This document shows positions 30,686 through 33,632 of a stretch of 33,632 bases of DNA, piece by piece (positions within the stretch are counted from its first letter, which is position 1; each line of letters starts with the position of its first letter). Origin of the DNA: an uncultured Corynebacterium sp. (lineage in GTDB: Bacteria > Actinomycetota > Actinomycetes > Mycobacteriales > Mycobacteriaceae); the NCBI RefSeq assembly GCF_943914015.1, contig NZ_CALUAK010000013.1, forward strand, positions 1-33,632, read 5' to 3'. A program made the position numbers and the translations under genes. The notes under the pieces were generated by a model that had not been told where the DNA came from, did no database searches, and saw only the letters and a program-made list of their open reading frames with translations.

Positions 30686-32423
30686 CCAGCTTCTTCGTCA
30701 GCCGCTCCACCACAAGCGCCACGCCGTCCTCGTCGTTGGTGGCGGTCGCAAGCGTTGCCTTTTCGACGGCCTCGGGCACCGCATTCCCCATGGCAACGGA
30801 GGTTCCCACGAGCTCGAAAAGCTCAATGTCGTTGGGCATGTCGCCGAAGGCGAGGACGTTCTTGGGGTTGATGCCCTTCTCCTCGAGGATGCGGGCGACG
30901 CCGGTAGCCTTGCTCACGCCGGGCACGGAAATCTCGGCGAAGCCGCCTTCGGCTGACCACGTCACGGTCGCGCGGTCGCCGACGCGCCCGGAAATGTCGG
31001 CGCACAGGTCCGCGGAGGTGAACTGGTCGTCGGAGACGAGGCATTTCACCTTCCCGGACCAGGCGATCGCCGCATCGTCGCTCACGGCGCGCACGCAGGA
31101 ATCGATGAACTGAACGTCGGCGTCGGAAAATTCTGCCTGGTAGAGCACGGTATCAGTGGCGGAATCCCACACCATTGCGCCGTTGGCCAGCACGCACAGG
31201 GGCTTAAACGGCAGCTGGACGACGATCTCGTCGATCTTGTCGCGCGGGCGCCCGGTGGCCAGAATAACCGGCACGGGCGCAGCGTCCAGCGCCGTCGCGG
31301 TCCGCTCAGAAACGGTGTGATCGCTCCGCAAAATGGTGCCGTCGACGTCGCAGGAAATGAGCGCGATCGACTTGGGCAGCACGAACGGCAGCTTGGAGTA
31401 GACCTGCTTGGCCTGCAAGCCGAGCGCAACCAGGGAGTCGTCGGAAAGCTTCATGGAACCGTTTTCCCAGGCCTCGCGGATCTCCGCGCGGGCGGCGGCG
31501 ATCTTGTCCTGTCCCTCGCTCAGCCCCTCAGACACGTCGCCAAGCAGTTTGTCCAGGTGAGCCTTCGCCTTCCGGACGTTTTCTTCCGACGCTGCTTCAC
31601 CGTACAGCTCCTTCGCCTTGCTGCTTATCGACGCACTAAGGTCCTTCAAATCATCCCGTAGCGTGCGCACGCGCGAGCGTTCCTCCTCGATCTTCTTGTA
31701 GTCGGCCTCCGCTTCCTCCAAAGTCGGTGCGGTTCCACCGAATCGGGCGGGCACCCAGTACTCGTGGGGCAGTGGCCCCTCCTTCTCCTCGTACTCGGCG
31801 ATGACCTGGTTCAGGCCTTCCTGCATCTGGGTGCGCAGCTTCTCCTTGTCGGCCTGTACCTCCTCCGGTGTCGTCGCCGTTGACTGCCAGCCCGGCAGCA
31901 CCCGGATGTGGATCGGCGTGTGACTGCGGCCGAGGTTGGCCTTGTGTCCCTTCGTCAGCACCCGCTGCGAGCCGAACATGATGACGGGGATGATCGGCGT
32001 GCCGGACTCCGCCGACATCCGCACCGCCCCCGACCGAATCGATTTAATCTCAAAACTTTGCGATACCGTCGATTCCGGGAAGATCCCCACGAGCTCCCCG
32101 CGCTTCAGCGCATCGACGGCCGCCTCCAGCGAGGTGTGTCCATCGATCCTGTCCACGGGGATGTGCTTCATCGCGCGCAGAATTCCGCCCACGAACGGAT
32201 TTTTAAAAGCCTCCGCCTTCGTCATGTACCGCACGTACCGCTTGTGCAGGCGAAACGGAATGCCCGCGTACATGAAGTCGAGGTAGCCGGTGTGGTTCAC
32301 GGCGATGACCGCGCCGCCATCCTTGGGCACGTTCTCCCAGCCGCTGACCGTGAACTTCAGGCCCTGGGCCTTCAAGAGTGCGTGCGCGAGACCGATGACG
32401 GTGTGGTAAAAAGGCTCTCCCAT
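30675..32423 (-). CDS. PlsC-type acyltransferase fused to HAD-IIB hydrolase
   Basis: A 582-residue fusion. Residues 15-180 are a lysophosphatidate acyltransferase domain with NHTGYLD (H44-x4-D49) and FPEST (115-119). A charged coiled-coil linker spans about 235-320. Residues 350-580 are a Cof/HAD-IIB hydrolase with DVDGT (nucleophile Asp359, Asp361), ILATGRP and GDMPND (527-532). Similar fusions recur in corynebacteria. It likely acylates a lysophospholipid and hydrolyses a phosphate, possibly in lipid synthesis. Start ATG 32423-32421 (MGEPFYH), with TACGAT about nine bases upstream, so possibly leaderless. Confidence 0.88.
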   Translation of the reverse strand: MGEPFYHTVIGLAHALLKAQGLKFTVSGWENVPKDGGAVIAVNHTGYLDFMYAGIPFRLHKRYVRYMTKAEAFKNPFVGGILRAMKHIPVDRIDGHTSLEAAVDALKRGELVGIFPESTVSQSFEIKSIRSGAVRMSAESGTPIIPVIMFGSQRVLTKGHKANLGRSHTPIHIRVLPGWQSTATTPEEVQADKEKLRTQMQEGLNQVIAEYEEKEGPLPHEYWVPARFGGTAPTLEEAEADYKKIEEERSRVRTLRDDLKDLSASISSKAKELYGEAASEENVRKAKAHLDKLLGDVSEGLSEGQDKIAAARAEIREAWENGSMKLSDDSLVALGLQAKQVYSKLPFVLPKSIALISCDVDGTILRSDHTVSERTATALDAAPVPVILATGRPRDKIDEIVVQLPFKPLCVLANGAMVWDSATDTVLYQAEFSDADVQFIDSCVRAVSDDAAIAWSGKVKCLVSDDQFTSADLCADISGRVGDRATVTWSAEGGFAEISVPGVSKATGVARILEEKGINPKNVLAFGDMPNDIELFELVGTSVAMGNAVPEAVEKATLATATNDEDGVALVVERLTKKLESN

Positions 32424-32483
32424 AAATAAGCATCGTATCCTACGGGTGCCACATCCACCCGTCGTCTCCCGAATAATGGGCAT

Positions 32484-32652
32484 AAGGATCAGTTCCGCAC
32501 TACGGAAAAATGCTGAGCGGGGGTAACCGTTGCGGTTTGTCGGTAATGGAAGAGGTGGTGTTCCGTTTCGGAGTTAGCTTTTCGACGCCGGCCTGATCTG
32601 CTCGTTCCCTGATGGGCATCGTGGGGCGGGTGCGACCTTCACCACATTCAAG
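32484..32652. other. Short intergenic stretch before the MFS pseudogene
   Basis: No supported gene in these 169 bases; it should hold divergent promoters. Confidence 0.4.
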
Positions 32653-33333
32653 ATGGAACACGTCCGCCCTGCGGGGCCGCAGGTGCTCGGCCTGAGCGGG
32701 AAAAAACTGGGTTCCGTCCTCAGCGGTTGGTTCTTCGTCGTCTTCGACGACTATGACCTTATCGTCTATGGAACGGTGCAAACTGCCCTTGCGCACGAGT
32801 GGGGGCTGATGCAAGCCGCGCTCGGCTCAATCGGGTCGATGGTGGTGGGGCCGCCCTCATTGGCCGCAAAGCTGCTGTTATCGGCTCCGTCACGACGCTG
32901 TGCGCATTCGCTCCCAGCCCCTGGATGTTTGCCACTATGCGCCTGCTGGCCGGCATCGGTCTCGCCGGACTCCTCCCCTGTGTGAACGCAATAATTGCCG
33001 ACCTCGTGCCGGCGCGCTACGTATCTGCCTGGGCAACACTCATGATGTCCGGAGTACCACTGGGCGGTTCGACCGCCGCCATCATCGCCCGTTGGGTCGT
33101 GCCCTTCGACCCGGATTGGGGATGGCGCTGCATGTTCCTCATCGCCCTGGCGGGGATCGTCATCGGCTTGCCAGTCGCCATTGCCGTCATCCCCGCCGAC
33201 AGTAAGAAATCGAGGGAAACCCAGCGCGAGGCTCGATTCTTCGACCTCCTCAACCCCACCTATCGCGCCGTCACGATCTGGTTCTTGATCGCCACCTTTG
33301 TCACCCTGCTGGCCTGGTACGGGCTGGGCACCT
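32653..33333 (+). pseudogene. Aromatic-acid-type MFS transporter, deleted, frameshifted and interrupted by an IS
   Basis: The first frame carries GWFFVVFDDYDLIVYGTVQT, typical of AAHS-family aromatic-acid transporters, then ALGSIGSMV. The expected A-loop region (GR-SDR-GRK type) is largely missing. The second frame resumes at ALIGRKAAVIGSVTTLCAF and continues through LLAGIGLAGLLPCVNAI, WVVPFDPDWGWRCMF and ATFVTLLAWYGLGTW, where the IS tip begins. The last six or more transmembrane helices are lost. So there is an internal deletion plus frameshift, then insertion. Import of aromatic acids by this gene is lost. Confidence 0.87.
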
Positions 33334-33632
33334 GGACCCGACCCCTTGGATGTGGACACCTGGGGTGAAAATTTGATTGGGTTTGATCTTAGCAGACGTG
33401 GTTAGGCGACACGGTACATCTGTTTCTCCTCGAAAGTGTTCGGGGCTTGATAGCCACACCAACTGTGGCGCCTAGATGTGTTGTAGCGGGCGCACCAGCG
33501 AAACACTTGTCTGCGGCATTCAAGCTGGTTTGCGAAGGTTTTCCGATCCTGAAGTACCTCTCTTTTCAACGTGGAGTTAAACGACTGAAGCAAACGCATT
33601 ATCGGCACTGGTTCCAACGGCTCCCATCGATT
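33334..33632 (-). mobile_element. IS3-family insertion sequence, 3' part of transposase gene
   Basis: The right edge contains the IS terminus (33334-33388; ggacccgacccc at its tip). On the minus strand there is the C-terminal part of an IS3-family OrfB (FNSTLKREVLQDRK, FANQLECRRQVFRWCARYN, RRHSWCGYQAPNTFEEK), ending at 33402. The frame just upstream reads MGAVGTSADNAFA and then shifts: an extra base near 33584 disrupts the codon for the expected Glu of the DDE triad (normally in a DNALAES-type motif). So this copy appears inactive unless the base is an error. The IS interrupts the MFS gene at codons GLGTW. Confidence 0.88.

Overview
The window looks like accessory chromosome from a Corynebacterium (Actinobacteria, Mycobacteriales). 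The indications are a secreted LGFP-repeat cell-wall protein, a methionine importer operon preceded by a near-consensus McbR-type operator (AAGAC-N6-GTCTA), an odx-type FAH-fold decarboxylase, a PlsC-HAD fusion, possible leaderless starts and moderately high GC. The species cannot be told from the sequence alone. Both ends of the window lie inside the same kind of IS3-family terminus (1-55 and 33334-33632), so this may be a contig or segment delimited by IS copies.

Layout: 1-3048 is a minus-strand operon: alpha/beta hydrolase, pentapeptide-type protein, LGFP-repeat secreted protein, and a small gene cut by the left IS. 3100-4281 holds a metN-like fragment and the FAH-family gene. 4520-5710 is a two-gene unit (secreted four-cysteine protein plus intracellular partner) of unknown function. 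6175-8637 is metQNI. 8805-9285 is a seven-copy palindromic repeat array. 9470-11331 has a frameshifted paralogue of the 4520 gene, a second metQ and luxS. 11328-15417 is a decay zone: two more pentapeptide-type genes, one frameshifted; a deleted luxS copy; a broken lipoprotein gene; a frameshifted DUF3800 gene; and an ABC transporter collapsed into an ATPase-permease scar. 15572-18775 carries a DUF559/AbiEi-like gene, four tandem 88-bp inverted-repeat units, tcdA, tatD and a small membrane-anchored protein. 19036-23476 contains a secreted/propeller gene pair among three copies (fragment, N-truncated, intact) of an AAA-DUF4143 gene. 23822-25365 is hipBA. 25638-28333 has a 5'-truncated FAD/Fe-S oxidase, more 88-bp repeats, a membrane-protein remnant and a secreted trypsin-like protease. 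28459-30165 encodes an AlbA_2/HATPase_c_4/wHTH protein followed by a 500-bp region of repeated palindromes. 30675-32423 is a PlsC-HAD fusion, and the window closes with an aromatic-acid-type MFS pseudogene interrupted by the right IS.

Functionally, sulfur/methionine metabolism recurs (metQNI, second metQ, luxS, metN and luxS scraps), as do surface or secreted proteins of unknown role and defence or stress-type modules (hipBA, AlbA_2, DUF4143, DUF559, DUF3800). The dominant theme is duplication followed by decay. The strongest candidates for undescribed biology are the F-x-x-C pentapeptide-type family with its hydrolase/LGFP operon, the duplicated 'WWGNFF' family next to a secreted cysteine protein, the paired palindromes at the AlbA_2 gene, and two unclassified palindromic repeat families.
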